Shown: positions 49,258 to 60,268, counted from the stretch's first letter. The stretch: 64,000 nt of DNA from JADLHS01 sp039806955 (GCA_039806955.1 JBDHQI010000022.1:1-64000), one strand, 5' to 3'. The notes: a model not told the origin generated them from the sequence alone. Made by a program: numbers and translations.

Positions 49258-51420
49258 ATGAAAAACCGCAATAAACTTCGGTATTTTCTGGTCGGCGCGA
49301 GTGCCGCGTTTCTGGTGTTGTCCGGCTGCACGCAACAGAGCGCCAGCGGGCCATCGCCTTATCACGTTACCAGTGAAACGGTTGTGCCCGTCGCTCCGCC
49401 AATGACCGTGACGCCGGTGATTGATCCGACTCCGATTGCGACTCCGGCAGCCGAGGTCGTCACGCCTGCGCCGCCCGCAGTGGCCTCAAGTCCCGTGCCG
49501 GTAACCACTGTTCCGCCCTTGATTATCAGTAATGCACCAGCTCCAGTTGTTGTGATGCCCGAAAAATTGCGCGTCTCGAAGGCTTTGAGTGACGTGATTG
49601 AAATGACTCAATCCGGGGTGGATGAAAATGTAATCCTGACGTACGTGACCAATTCTTCGGCGGCATTCCTTTTGGGCGTGGAGGAAATTATTTATTTGAA
49701 AGACCTGGGGGTTTCAAGCGAGGTCATTACCTCCATGATGGGCCGTGATCAAGCGTTGAAGACGGTATGGGGAATCAATGAGCCAACGAGCCTTGCTGAC
49801 GCTTCCGTGGAAGACCAGGAAGTGGTGGCTGCGGCTCCGACTTATGTGAATCCACCTCAACCCGCGTCTGATCCGGGAATATCTGGTCCGGCAGAGGCCA
49901 CTGATGAGTATTTCGACACCGTTCTCTCACCCTACGGCAACTGGGTGACGATTGACGGTTACGGCCGGGTGTGGCGACCGACAATCGGGATGCGGAGTCC
50001 GGGTTGGCGACCTTATTCCGACGGCGGGCGCTGGGTTTACACCGATTACGGCTGGTATTGGATGTCGGATTATTCGTGGGGCTCTGTGGCGTTCCATTAT
50101 GGGCGCTGGTTCAATGATCCGCGCTGGGGCTGGTGCTGGTGGCCCAACCGCGTATGGGGACCTTCGTGGGTTTCCTGGCGGTATGACAATGACTATTGCG
50201 GCTGGGCGCCATTGCCACCGAATTCCATTTATACTCCGGGGGTGGGCTTCACCTACTTTGGCAGTTCGGTGGGGACCAGTTTCGGTTTCCATCTGGGAGT
50301 CGGTTCATGGCTGTTCGTGCCGTGGGCCCGGTTCTGTGATCCACATCCCTATCGCTATCATTTGTCCAGTGCGCGATCAGTGGCGATTTTCAATCAAACC
50401 ACCATCGTCAACAATTACGGCAACGGCAATAACACCACCGTCATCAATCGAGGAATTTCTGTGGATCGTGTGCGGGAACGGTCGCGAGCGGAAGTTCGCA
50501 CGGTCAGCCTGCGAACTGAGCCGGCGGGCCAGGGTGGAATTCGCAGCGATCGTTTCGAAAATGGTGGGCGTACGCTGGTGGCGGAGCGTCCGGTACTCTC
50601 TCGAACGACAGGTGCGGCCAACGTGGGTGCGGGCGCGCCGGAGACTTCCAGATTGCGTTCGCCTCGGGACGTATCGGAGTACGGGACTGATTTGCGCCGC
50701 GCCGAGCGTTTGGGGGTTGGAGCGAATTCTGCGGGGGGTAATTCCGCCGCGCGTGTGCCGACCGAGCGCAATCTTTCCATCCGTGGCAACGAATCCCGAA
50801 CCGCCACCCAGCCGTCGGGAACCACTCCCGGCGTTTCATCACCGGCAACGCCAGTGACCCGGCCGGCACCAATTTTTGACAAACCAGTCACGGTGGAGCG
50901 GCGAACGGCTCCGCCGCGCACGGTTGCGCCGGATTCGCGCAGTTCGCAACCAACCGTTATCGGCGGCGCGCCGCGCTCGACGGGCAGAGATTATTCGGTC
51001 TGGAGCACACCGGGGAATCGTCCGCAACCCAATTTGAACGACCGTTCAACCACTGGAAATGGCAATCCCGGCCGCACGCCCACTCCGTCGCCCAATCTCA
51101 ATTCTCCGTCGCAAAATCGTGGCACGCTGAATCGTCAACCTCGGGAGACCCTGGCCGAACGTTGGCAACCGAGGAATGACGCGGCACGCTCCCGTTACGA
51201 ACCGAGCGGTGGACGTCCGACTTATACCGCACCGAGTGCTTCGGAATCGCGATCCTTCGCTCCCCGGCCGACCAGCCCTCCGGCGACTTACACTCCACCG
51301 GCTCCGTCTCGGCCCACGTTTAATCCAGCGCCAGCCGCGCCGAGAGTGCAACCAGCACCCGCCCGCCCCAGCGGCCAGCCAGCGAGTCCAGCAGGCCTGC
51401 CTTCAGGGCGCAGCCGGTAA
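49258..51420 (+). CDS. DUF6600 lipoprotein with long Pro/Ser/Thr/Arg-rich tail
   Basis: 720 aa from ATG 49258 (AAGGTAAAG upstream). The signal peptide ends in LVLSGCTQQ, a lipobox. A Pro/Val-rich spacer follows, then a helical domain (LSDVIEMTQSGVDENVILTYVTNSSAAF, IIYLKDLGVSSEVITSMM) and a Trp/Tyr/Gly-rich DUF6600 region (about 220-370: YGNWVTIDGYGRVWRPTIGM, WVYTDYGWYWMSDYSWGSVAFHYGRWFNDPRWGWCWWPNRVWGPSWVSWR). The last 280 residues are low-complexity Pro, Ser, Thr, Arg, Gly. DUF6600 proteins are typical of Verrucomicrobiota and Acidobacteriota; function unknown, likely in the outer layers of the cell. Confidence 0.85.
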   Translation: MKNRNKLRYFLVGASAAFLVLSGCTQQSASGPSPYHVTSETVVPVAPPMTVTPVIDPTPIATPAAEVVTPAPPAVASSPVPVTTVPPLIISNAPAPVVVMPEKLRVSKALSDVIEMTQSGVDENVILTYVTNSSAAFLLGVEEIIYLKDLGVSSEVITSMMGRDQALKTVWGINEPTSLADASVEDQEVVAAAPTYVNPPQPASDPGISGPAEATDEYFDTVLSPYGNWVTIDGYGRVWRPTIGMRSPGWRPYSDGGRWVYTDYGWYWMSDYSWGSVAFHYGRWFNDPRWGWCWWPNRVWGPSWVSWRYDNDYCGWAPLPPNSIYTPGVGFTYFGSSVGTSFGFHLGVGSWLFVPWARFCDPHPYRYHLSSARSVAIFNQTTIVNNYGNGNNTTVINRGISVDRVRERSRAEVRTVSLRTEPAGQGGIRSDRFENGGRTLVAERPVLSRTTGAANVGAGAPETSRLRSPRDVSEYGTDLRRAERLGVGANSAGGNSAARVPTERNLSIRGNESRTATQPSGTTPGVSSPATPVTRPAPIFDKPVTVERRTAPPRTVAPDSRSSQPTVIGGAPRSTGRDYSVWSTPGNRPQPNLNDRSTTGNGNPGRTPTPSPNLNSPSQNRGTLNRQPRETLAERWQPRNDAARSRYEPSGGRPTYTAPSASESRSFAPRPTSPPATYTPPAPSRPTFNPAPAAPRVQPAPARPSGQPASPAGLPSGRSR

Positions 51421-51445
51421 TCAAGCGGCGACTAAAAATCATTTC

Positions 51446-52423
51446 ATGAAAAAAATTGCGGTAATCGCCGTGGCGGCTGCCACGATTCTGATCAGCGCAT
51501 CGCCTGGCCGGGCGGCTGTAACCAATCTTTATTCCACCGGTTTCGAAGCTGTGGAGGGCTATTCGACGGATCAGGATTTAGCCGGACAGAATAATTGGCA
51601 ATGGGAAGGTTCGGGCGGGAACGGAGTGATCGCCGAGGGACTGCATGGACAGTCGGCGTACCTCGGCTTCAACCCACCCCAGCCGACCGATTCGAGCTTG
51701 GTGTTGTGGCAGCCCATCAATTTCGATCCGATTGCGGCGGGGTATCCGTTGGTGACGTTCCGCGTTCTTGTGAGCATCAGCGATTCGCTGAATGGCGAGT
51801 ACGATATTTTCCGCTGGAGCGTGTATAACCAGCAGGTCAATCGCTTGTTCTCCATTGATCTGGACAACTGGTATTTGGATGTGAGCTACCAACTGGATGG
51901 GACCAACAGCCCCGTTTTCACTGATATTCTGTTTGAAAATGACCGCGACTATCTGTTGACCGTGACCATGAATTTTGCGGCGAATCGTTGGAGCGCCACT
52001 TTTAACGACGCGGTCATTGCCACCAATCAGCCGATCACCACGACCACTGCGTCGTTGACGTTGGGCGATATTGACGCTGTTTGGTTGTTCAACCAGATGG
52101 CTGTCACCAATGGGCTGGGGCAGATCGAATACGTCAATACTCCGGGCGACAATTTCATGGTGTTCGATGATTATCAGTTTGCCGCCGCCACTCTTTCGCC
52201 GCCGGCAGCGCAACTGCAACTGCTTGGTTACACGAAAGAAGGATGGAGTTTGCTGCGCCTGCAGGGAGAAAATGGCCACCGTTGGGCTATTGAGGCCACC
52301 ACGGATTTCGCCACCTGGATCGCGCTCAACACCAATGTTGTTTCCGGCGGAACCTTTGATGTTGTGGACACCACTTCCAGCACGGCAGGCCGCCGGTTTT
52401 ATCGAGCGCGTTACGTGCCGTGA
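51446..52423 (+). CDS. Secreted beta-sandwich (concanavalin-like) protein
   Basis: 325 aa with a Sec signal peptide (MKKIAVIAVAAATILISASPGRAAVTN). The mature part reads LYSTGFEAVEGYSTDQDLAGQNNWQWEGSGGNGVIAEGLHGQSAYLGFNPPQ, a pattern of proteins with a concanavalin-like fold, and later FNDAVIATNQPI, GDNFMVFDDYQFAAAT. The C-terminus has AAQLQLLGYTKEGWSLLRLQGENGHRWAIEATTDFATWIALNTNVVSGGTFDVVDTT, a domain frequent at the end of Verrucomicrobiota secreted proteins. No catalytic residues identified. It begins 26 nt after the DUF6600 stop. Confidence 0.75.
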   Translation: MKKIAVIAVAAATILISASPGRAAVTNLYSTGFEAVEGYSTDQDLAGQNNWQWEGSGGNGVIAEGLHGQSAYLGFNPPQPTDSSLVLWQPINFDPIAAGYPLVTFRVLVSISDSLNGEYDIFRWSVYNQQVNRLFSIDLDNWYLDVSYQLDGTNSPVFTDILFENDRDYLLTVTMNFAANRWSATFNDAVIATNQPITTTTASLTLGDIDAVWLFNQMAVTNGLGQIEYVNTPGDNFMVFDDYQFAAATLSPPAAQLQLLGYTKEGWSLLRLQGENGHRWAIEATTDFATWIALNTNVVSGGTFDVVDTTSSTAGRRFYRARYVP

Positions 52424-54064
52424 TCAGCGCAATTTGAGTTCAACCGCGTGGCGTTCCAACGTGCTGCCTTCGAAACGGGCCAACCGCGCCAGCGCAATGT
52501 TGTAATCCGCCAGCGAACGAATCTCCGCCGAACGCGCGGCGGTCAATTTGCCTTGCAGATCCAAAACCACGAAACTGGTGCTCTTACCCTTTTCAAGCTT
52601 CATCTCTTCGGCGCGTAACGCTTCCTCGGCGTAAGCGCGCGCCTGTTTGGTGGCGTCCACCCGTTCCAGACTGGAGCGCGCCACGGCGATGGCGTTTTCA
52701 ATTTCAATCATCGCGTTTTGTTCCAGTTGCTTGAGCACCAATTCCAGTTGATCCTGCGTGGTGCGCGCGATTTTGTAATTGTTGCGGGCGCCAATGTTGC
52801 CCAGCGGAATGGTTAGTTGCACCCCATAGGCATAGTAGTTGTTGTCCAGGTTACGCACCTGTTTGAACGCCTGCCGCGTGTTGTTGGCGGAACCGGCATA
52901 GCCAATATCGCCCACCAAATCCAATTGCGGATAGCGCTGATTGTCCGCGTAAGTCACCCGTTTCTCCTGCATTTTGAGATCAATCCGCGCTTGCTGCAAA
53001 TCCGGGCGATCCGCCATGCCGCGCCGCCAGCTATCCTGCAAGTTCAGCGATTGTGGCACGGCGAGCAGCGTGGCGGTGGGATGGATTTCCGTGGTCAACC
53101 ACTCCTCGTAATTATCGCTGAGCAGGCTCTTGAGCACGCGCTGCTGGGTGTTCCGGTTGGAACGCGCTTCGAGCAGGTCAGCCTGGCGCGAGGCCGCCTC
53201 GGACTCGGCCTGCCGTTCATCCAATGGTGCCAGCGCGCCGACTTCCACGCGCCGGCGGTTCTCGGCGACCAGGCGCTGCGCCAGTTCCAGAGCCTTTTCC
53301 TGCACCTTCACGGTTTCTTCGGAGTAAATAAAATTGTAATACGCCTCCTCGACCGCCGTGATGGTCTGGATGATTTGATTGCGCAATTGCACTTCTGAGC
53401 GTTGGAGGTTTTTCCGATTTAGAAAAATCTGCAATCGCGTTCCGTCCACCCAAAAATCCTTCAATAACGGCTGGCGCAGTTCAAAAAATCCGACATTGGC
53501 CGAGGCGTTCTCGAACGGATTACGCGTGGGCAGGGTGCCGTAATTCGTGCCGTAAAGGTAACCCGAAGGCAGTCCGGTGTTGAGATCGTAGATGGTGTTG
53601 GTGGTGATGAAGGAATTGCTGGGATCAATCACCGCGCCCGGCGAATTACCCGAGCGATCACTGACCGCCGCGCCAAACGTGTATCGCGTGCCCCATGGGA
53701 GCAATCCGCCGATCGAGCCGTTGAAGCTGTCCACTTCGCTCTCCGTGCCGGAGTACGCCCGGCTTTGATCGTCCAATCCTCCGGGCGACAACTCGTAGTT
53801 GTGTCGGCCACTCAAGGAGAACGCAGGGTCGTAACCCGCATAAGCGCTTTTCAGGGAGAAGCCCGCGATCTCCGGATCCATCCGGCTGATCTGCACGTCG
53901 AGATTGTGTTCCAGCGCGATCTGGATGCAGTCGTCGAGCGACAGCGTCCGGTGTTTTATTTCCAGTCGTTTCTCCATGGTGGTGCGCACTTGTTGCTCGA
54001 CGTCAGCGGCGATCACGGTCGTCAACGTCAGAATCAACAAGCCAGCCAAGGTTAATTTTCTCAT
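52424..54064 (-). CDS. TolC-family outer-membrane efflux protein
   Basis: 546 aa from ATG 54064 (MRKLTLAGLLILTLTTVIAADVEQQ, signal peptide). The TolC (OEP) layout is present: LSLDDCIQIALEHNLDVQISRMDPEIAGFSLKSAYAGYDPAF in the first repeat, QIIQTITAVEEAYYNFIYSEETVKVQEKALELAQRLVAENRRRVEVGALAPLDERQAESEAASRQADLLEARS and a second coiled-coil repeat ADNQRYPQLDLVGDIG. It forms the outer-membrane duct of a tripartite pump. The MacA and MacB genes lie upstream on the same strand, with tsaC between. It is longer than TolC of E. coli (about 490 aa) because of an insert around 110-190. Confidence 0.92.
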   Translation of the reverse strand: MRKLTLAGLLILTLTTVIAADVEQQVRTTMEKRLEIKHRTLSLDDCIQIALEHNLDVQISRMDPEIAGFSLKSAYAGYDPAFSLSGRHNYELSPGGLDDQSRAYSGTESEVDSFNGSIGGLLPWGTRYTFGAAVSDRSGNSPGAVIDPSNSFITTNTIYDLNTGLPSGYLYGTNYGTLPTRNPFENASANVGFFELRQPLLKDFWVDGTRLQIFLNRKNLQRSEVQLRNQIIQTITAVEEAYYNFIYSEETVKVQEKALELAQRLVAENRRRVEVGALAPLDERQAESEAASRQADLLEARSNRNTQQRVLKSLLSDNYEEWLTTEIHPTATLLAVPQSLNLQDSWRRGMADRPDLQQARIDLKMQEKRVTYADNQRYPQLDLVGDIGYAGSANNTRQAFKQVRNLDNNYYAYGVQLTIPLGNIGARNNYKIARTTQDQLELVLKQLEQNAMIEIENAIAVARSSLERVDATKQARAYAEEALRAEEMKLEKGKSTSFVVLDLQGKLTAARSAEIRSLADYNIALARLARFEGSTLERHAVELKLR

Positions 54065-54098
54065 GGTCAATTCAGTGTGAGTGAGTTGTGTCATTCCG

Positions 54099-55120
54099 TC
54101 AATCTGCGGCGGCACGATTCAGACGATCCGCAATGCCGCGCCATTCAGGTCCATCAGGTAAAGCTTCAATAATAATCGCCGCCGCTCCCGCGTCGTCGCC
54201 GCGATGCAGCTCTGCGTAAATGGCGCGTGCAAACGCTGCCGCATCCAGGGGAATCACGCTGACCCCGGCCAAACCGGCATCAGAGGGGATGCGGGTGTGC
54301 GCGATAATCTGGATTTGGTTTCGCGCAAATGGCAGCGCGCTGAGTTGTTGCCGCAGATCGGCCGTGTTGCGCCAGGAACGCACGAGCAAGGTGGCTTTGG
54401 GCGCGTAATGTTTGCGTAATTGTCCCGGACTGCGCAGCGCGCCGGCTTCTGACTTTGCATCGGAGGTCGTGGTGGCGGTCATCTGGGTTGGCGGCAACGC
54501 GGCCCGCAGGGTTGCGTCAGAGATCATGCCGGGGCGCAAGACACGAAACGGAGGCGTGGTTAAATCAATCACGGTGCTTTCAATTCCCACTTCGGCAGCC
54601 CCGCCATCCACGAGGAGCGGGATTTGTCCATCGAATTGTTTGCGGACGTGTTCCGCCGTGGTTGGGGAAACACAATTGGAAAGATTGGCGCTCGGGGCCG
54701 CGAGCGGGAAGCCGCAGGCGCGAATGACCGCCTGCATCAACGGGTGGCTGGGCCAGCGCACGCCCACAGTGGGGCCGCCGGCGGTGACGATGTCGGGAAT
54801 CCGCGCGGCGCGCGGCAGCACAAGCGTCAGTGGACCGGGCCAGAATTGTCGCGCCAGTTGAGTGGCGCAATCCGGCCACTCGGCGACGCACTGTTGCGCC
54901 AGTTCAAGGCTGGCGACATGCACGATGATCGGGTTGCGCGGCGGACGGTTTTTCAACTGGTAAATTTTTTCCACCGCCGCGGCATTGAGGGCGTTGGCGG
55001 CCAGGCCGTACACCGTTTCCGTAGGCAGCGCCACCACGGCGCCGCCACGGAGCAATTCAGCGGCGCGCTGAACCGCCGTGTCGAACAAGGCCAGGGTGTG
55101 AGTCGGCAGCAGCTTTGTCC

Positions 55121-55124
<4 letters not shown>
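54099..55124 (-). CDS. tsaC: Threonylcarbamoyl-AMP synthase (Sua5/TsaC type)
   Basis: 341 aa. Sua5/YciO/YrdC domain: GGAVVALPTETVYGLAANALNAAAVEKIYQLKNRPPRNPIIVHV, GPLTLVLPRAARIPDIVTAGGPTVGVRWPSHPLMQAVI, PLAAPSANLSN. The C-terminal Sua5 domain follows (RSPGQLRKHYAPKATLLV...). The product makes threonylcarbamoyl-AMP from Thr, bicarbonate and ATP for the t6A37 modification of tRNAs. Its ATG overlaps the stop of the MacB permease gene (ATGA), so it is translated with the efflux operon; it ends 34 nt before the tolC-like gene. This position is unusual for a housekeeping gene. Confidence 0.94.
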
Positions 55125-56383
<1,259 letters not shown>

Positions 56384-56445
56384 GGCTGCGGACCGGGGTT
56401 CGGAGGTGACTTGTGGCGGTGGCTTTTCATGGGCACGTCTGGGAA

Positions 56446-57204
56446 TTAATCCAACTGCACGGCTTGTTGTTCGGACTTCAGCTTGGCCAGCTCTTTTTCC
56501 GCATTGAGCCGGTTTTGAACTGCCGTGTCGCTGACGATCAGTCCGTCGCGCAGCACCACCGTGCGTTTGGTGTATTGCGCGATGTCCAGCTCGTGGGTCA
56601 CCATCAAAATGGTGATGCCCTGCGCGTTCAAGTTCTGAAAGATGCCCATGATCTCGATGCTGGTTTGCGTGTCGAGATTTCCGGTTGGCTCATCCGCCAG
56701 CAACAAAGCCGGGCGATTGATGAGGGATCGCGCGATGGCGACCCGCTGTTGCTGGCCGCCGGACAACTGGCTCGGATGATGGTCCGCCCGTTCCGCCAGG
56801 CCAACGATTCCCAGCGCGTGCATGGCGCGTTCGCGCCGCTCGCGATTGGAAATCCTGCCGTGCTGATATAACATGGGCAGCTCCACGTTTTCCACGGCCG
56901 CCGTACGCGCCAACAGATTGAAGCCCTGAAACACGAAGCCGAGTTTTTGATTGCGAATGTCCGCCAATTCATCGCGATCCAGATGCGAGACATCCACGCC
57001 ATCCAATCTGTAACGCCCCGCCGTCGGGCGATCCAGACAGCCGAGCAGATTCATCAGCGTGGATTTGCCGGAGCCGCTCGCGCCCATGATGGCCACGAAT
57101 TCGCCGGGATAGACGGACAAGTTGACGCCGCGCACGGCGCGCACTTCCACTTCGCCCGACTGATAAGTCTTTTGAACGTCCTCCAATTGAATGACGGGAG
57201 CCAT
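56446..57204 (-). CDS. macB: MacB-associated ABC ATPase (LolD-like)
   Basis: 252 aa with all motifs: Walker A GASGSGKSTLMNLLG, Q-loop GFVFQGFNLL, signature LSGGQQQRVAIARSL, Walker B LLLADEPTGNLD and the H-loop VTHELDIAQYTKR. It is the LolD/MacB type of ATPase, which is fused to the permease in E. coli MacB but is separate here. Together with the permease (62 nt downstream) and MacA (4 nt upstream) it forms the inner-membrane part of a tripartite export system. A basic C-terminal tail (NRLNAEKELAKLKSEQQAVQLD) is unusual. Confidence 0.95.
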   Translation of the reverse strand: MAPVIQLEDVQKTYQSGEVEVRAVRGVNLSVYPGEFVAIMGASGSGKSTLMNLLGCLDRPTAGRYRLDGVDVSHLDRDELADIRNQKLGFVFQGFNLLARTAAVENVELPMLYQHGRISNRERRERAMHALGIVGLAERADHHPSQLSGGQQQRVAIARSLINRPALLLADEPTGNLDTQTSIEIMGIFQNLNAQGITILMVTHELDIAQYTKRTVVLRDGLIVSDTAVQNRLNAEKELAKLKSEQQAVQLD

Positions 57205-57208
57205 GGCG

Positions 57209-58519
57209 TTACCGGCGCGGGAAACCGCGACCGCTGAAAGGATTGTTCACCGGATTGGCGGAAGTTGTGCCGGTCGTCATGCTGGAGACGAGCAATTCGC
57301 CATCGGATAATCCCTCCGTCACTTCTGTCCAGAATCCATCGCTGATGCCCAGCCGCACCGAGACCTGCTTGAGGTCGGCCTCGGTGGCTTTGTCCGGACT
57401 GACTGTCAGCGTGTACATCGTGCGGGGCGGACGGGTGGCTTCATCGTGTGCAGAGTTGGCGCGAGGGTCGGTGGCGGCACCGCCGCCGCGTCCTTCCGCG
57501 CCGCCGGTGCGCCCGCCCGAACGGCCCGCCGTCGAACGCTGGACCGCCGCATTACCCGCATTGCCGCTCGCGTTCAACGCGAGATTTTCCGGAGGGCGAA
57601 ACCGCAACGCGGCGTTGGGAACGGCAAGGACTTGTTTGCGTTGCGCGACGATGATGTCAACGTTCGCGGTCATGCCCGGTTTCAGTTTTAGATCGTCATT
57701 GTTGACGGCGATGATGGTGTCGTAAGTCACCACATTTTGAACCGTGATGGGGGAGTTGCGCACCTGCGTCACCGTGCCGCGGAATTTTCGATACGGAAAC
57801 GCATCCACGCTGAATTCCACGTCCTGCCCGGATTGCACGGCGCCAACGTCGGCTTCGGCCACCGACGCGTTGATCTGCATTTTGGTCAGGTCATTGGCAA
57901 TTTGGAACAGCACGGGCGCGCTCAGACTTGCCGCCACCGTTTGCCCCACATCCACCTTGCGATCAATCACAATTCCGTCCACGGGCGCGTAAATGGTGCA
58001 ACGGCCCAAATCCACCTTGGCCCGCTCCAATGCCGCGCGCTTGATTTTGACCTGTGCCTCGGCTTGATGCAGCGTGGCGACGCTTTGATCGAAGTCGGAT
58101 GAGGAGATCAGCTTGTCCTGGAACAAATCGCGGGCGCGCTTCGCGTTCACCTGCGCCAGTTCCAACGAGGCTTCCGTGTTGGCCAGATCGCCTTCCGCCG
58201 AACTCACGTTGGCCTGGTAAGTGGATGGGTCCAGTTGCGCGATGACCTGATTGGATTTCACCTCGGAATTAAAATCCACATAGAGCGTTTGAATGATCCC
58301 GGAAATCTGGCTGCCCACTTCGACGTTAACCACCGGCTGCAACGCCCCCGTCGCGGTGACGGTTTGGATGATGTTGGTGCGCGCCGCCTTGACGACCGAA
58401 AATTCCGGTTTCGTTGTACCCTTCTCCTTGAGCAACCACTTCACGGCCACTCCGCCACCGACCAGCAGCACGAGGATGACCACCCCCTTGAAAAGACCCG
58501 AGTTTTTACGCTTACCCAT
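57209..58519 (-). CDS. macA: MacA-type periplasmic adaptor (membrane fusion protein)
   Basis: 436 aa. Membrane helix at 10-30 (GVVILVLLVGGGVAVKWLL). The HlyD-type domains follow: NIIQTVTATGALQPVVNVEVGSQISGIIQTLYVDFNSEVKSNQVIAQLDPSTYQANVSSAEGDLANTEASLELAQVNAKRARDL, a barrel-sandwich hybrid with coiled-coil hairpin, and the lipoyl half CTIYAPVDGIVIDRKVDVGQTVAASLSAPVLFQIANDLTKMQINASVAEADVGAVQ. Near the C-terminus is a Gly/Arg-rich insert (TAGRSGGRTGGAEGRGGGAATD). It connects the MacB transporter with TolC. First gene of the efflux operon; divergent from trpD. Confidence 0.94.
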   Translation of the reverse strand: MGKRKNSGLFKGVVILVLLVGGGVAVKWLLKEKGTTKPEFSVVKAARTNIIQTVTATGALQPVVNVEVGSQISGIIQTLYVDFNSEVKSNQVIAQLDPSTYQANVSSAEGDLANTEASLELAQVNAKRARDLFQDKLISSSDFDQSVATLHQAEAQVKIKRAALERAKVDLGRCTIYAPVDGIVIDRKVDVGQTVAASLSAPVLFQIANDLTKMQINASVAEADVGAVQSGQDVEFSVDAFPYRKFRGTVTQVRNSPITVQNVVTYDTIIAVNNDDLKLKPGMTANVDIIVAQRKQVLAVPNAALRFRPPENLALNASGNAGNAAVQRSTAGRSGGRTGGAEGRGGGAATDPRANSAHDEATRPPRTMYTLTVSPDKATEADLKQVSVRLGISDGFWTEVTEGLSDGELLVSSMTTGTTSANPVNNPFSGRGFPRR

Positions 58520-58668
58520 AATTCCAGATGCGCATTAGACGCAGAAAAAGTATGAATCGTCAAAATAACTTCTGAAAACATGAAAGGCCCGTCCCGCTCG
58601 TGACGGCAACGGACGCGAATGAACACTTTCCGTTTTGGTTCGCGCCGCCGCCTGTTTATGCTGGCGGC

Positions 58669-59742
58669 GTGCTCGACCAACTGACGCAACAATTGAATCG
58701 CGCGGAAGACTTGGAGGCTGTGCAGATCGCCGGGGCCTTGACGGAACTGATGACCGAAACGGTGGCGGTGGCAACCAAGGCAGAATTCCTGACCGCTCTG
58801 GCGCGCAAAGGGGAAACACTGGCGGAGATCGCCGCGTTTGCCGCGGAACTGTTGAATCGCTCCGTGCCCGTGCCGCTGGATGCCGAAACCCGCACCCGGG
58901 AAATTCTCGATGTGTGCGGCACGGGTGGCGACCACCTGGGTACGTTCAACATTTCCACCACGGTGGCTATTGTGTGCGCGGCGGCGGGAGTAACGGTTGC
59001 CAAACATGGTAATCGCGCGGTTACCTCGAAAACCGGCAGCGCCGACGTGCTCGAGTCACTCGGCATCCGCATTGATTTGTCTCCCACGGAAGCGGCAGCG
59101 GCGTTGCGCGATCACGGGTTCGCATTTCTCTTCGCGCCCCATTATCACCCGGACTTCAAGCACATCATCCCCATCCGTAAGCTGTGCGCGGCCCAGGGAC
59201 AACGCACGATCTTTAACTTTCTCGGGCCGCTGTTGAATCCAGCACGGCCCACGGCGCAACTGCTCGGCGTGCCCAAACCGGAACTTTGCGTGCCGCTGGC
59301 CCGCGCGTTGCAATTACTGGGGTTGCGTCGGGCGATGGTGGTTTCGGGGGCCGTGCCCGATCCAACCGCACCGACGGACGATCCCGAATTTGGCGTGCGA
59401 AGTTTGGATGAAATTTCCACGTTGGGGCTGAGCACGGTGGCGGAATTTTACCAGGAACGCGCCTTCACCACGTCGCAACTGGACCCGGCGCAATTCCCGC
59501 TGCAACCCGTCGCGTTCACGGACTTGAGCGGTGGTGATCGGAACGCGAACGCGGAGATCATTCGCCAGATTCTGCGCGGTCAGGACCGTGGCCCGCGCGC
59601 TGACGCGGTGAAACTGAACGCTGGCGCGGCGTTGTTCGTGGCGGGGCGCGTGCGTTCGATCAGCGACGGTTGGGAGTTGACCGAAGCCCTCATCAATGAC
59701 GGTCGCGCCTGGGCGAAGCTGGAACAACTGCGGAGTCAATAA
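58669..59742 (+). CDS. trpD: Anthranilate phosphoribosyltransferase
   Basis: About 357 aa from GTG 58669 (VLDQLTQQLNRAEDLEAVQIAGALTELM), where family similarity begins. A GTG at 58600 would add 23 residues (MTATDANEHFPFWFAPPPVYAGG) of doubtful value. The motifs of TrpD are complete: DVCGTGGDHLGTFNISTTVAIV, AKHGNRAVTSKTGSADVLESLG and RTIFNFLGPLLNPA. It transfers the phosphoribosyl group to anthranilate, the second step of tryptophan synthesis. No other trp gene is adjacent, so it is separated from the pathway here. Confidence 0.93.
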   Translation: MLDQLTQQLNRAEDLEAVQIAGALTELMTETVAVATKAEFLTALARKGETLAEIAAFAAELLNRSVPVPLDAETRTREILDVCGTGGDHLGTFNISTTVAIVCAAAGVTVAKHGNRAVTSKTGSADVLESLGIRIDLSPTEAAAALRDHGFAFLFAPHYHPDFKHIIPIRKLCAAQGQRTIFNFLGPLLNPARPTAQLLGVPKPELCVPLARALQLLGLRRAMVVSGAVPDPTAPTDDPEFGVRSLDEISTLGLSTVAEFYQERAFTTSQLDPAQFPLQPVAFTDLSGGDRNANAEIIRQILRGQDRGPRADAVKLNAGAALFVAGRVRSISDGWELTEALINDGRAWAKLEQLRSQ

Positions 59743-59821
59743 ACTATTTTCCGCGCTTGCTTAAAAGCGCTTCAACGATTACGGATGAAGGCCACGACGA
59801 CGATTTAACTTCCAGTTTGCC

Positions 59822-60268
59822 ATGTATAAAATCATCGGAGCCGACGGAAAAGAATACGGGCCAGCAACCCGGGAGCAATTGCGCGAATGGCAGCGCCAGG
59901 GGCGCATCAATTTGCGGACGCTGGTGCGGCCCGAGGCCGGTGGCGACTGGCGGCCTTTCGTGACGTATGCCGAATTGAACCTGGGCTTCGATGCGCCCCC
60001 GCTGCCCCCGCCGGTGTATAATGAGCGCGCCAGCATCAAAATTCCCGCCGGAATTTGCGGCATCCTGATCGGCGCGTTGGGCATTCACAAATTCATCCTC
60101 GGTTACACTGGCGCGGGATTGATCATGCTGCTGGCATCGGTTTTGACCTGTGGCTTTGCCGCGCCCGCAATTGGATTGATCGGGTTGATCGAAGGCATTA
60201 TCTATCTCACCAAATCGGATGAGGAATTTGTCCGAACCTACGTCGAGAGTCGGAAGGAATGGTTCTGA
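59822..60268 (+). CDS. GYF_2/TM2-domain membrane protein
   Basis: 148 aa. An N-terminal GYF_2 (DUF4339) domain (MYKIIGADGKEYGPATREQLREWQRQGRINLRTLVRPEAGGDWRPF) is followed by a Pro-rich linker and a TM2 domain (PAGICGILIGALGIHKFILGYTGAGLIMLLASVLTCGFAAPAIGLIGLIEGIIYL). GYF_2 domains bind proline-rich peptides; TM2 is a two-helix membrane hairpin of unknown action. It is the first of four small membrane protein genes with short spacing. The N-terminal domain is nearly the same as that of the next gene. Confidence 0.85.
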   Translation: MYKIIGADGKEYGPATREQLREWQRQGRINLRTLVRPEAGGDWRPFVTYAELNLGFDAPPLPPPVYNERASIKIPAGICGILIGALGIHKFILGYTGAGLIMLLASVLTCGFAAPAIGLIGLIEGIIYLTKSDEEFVRTYVESRKEWF

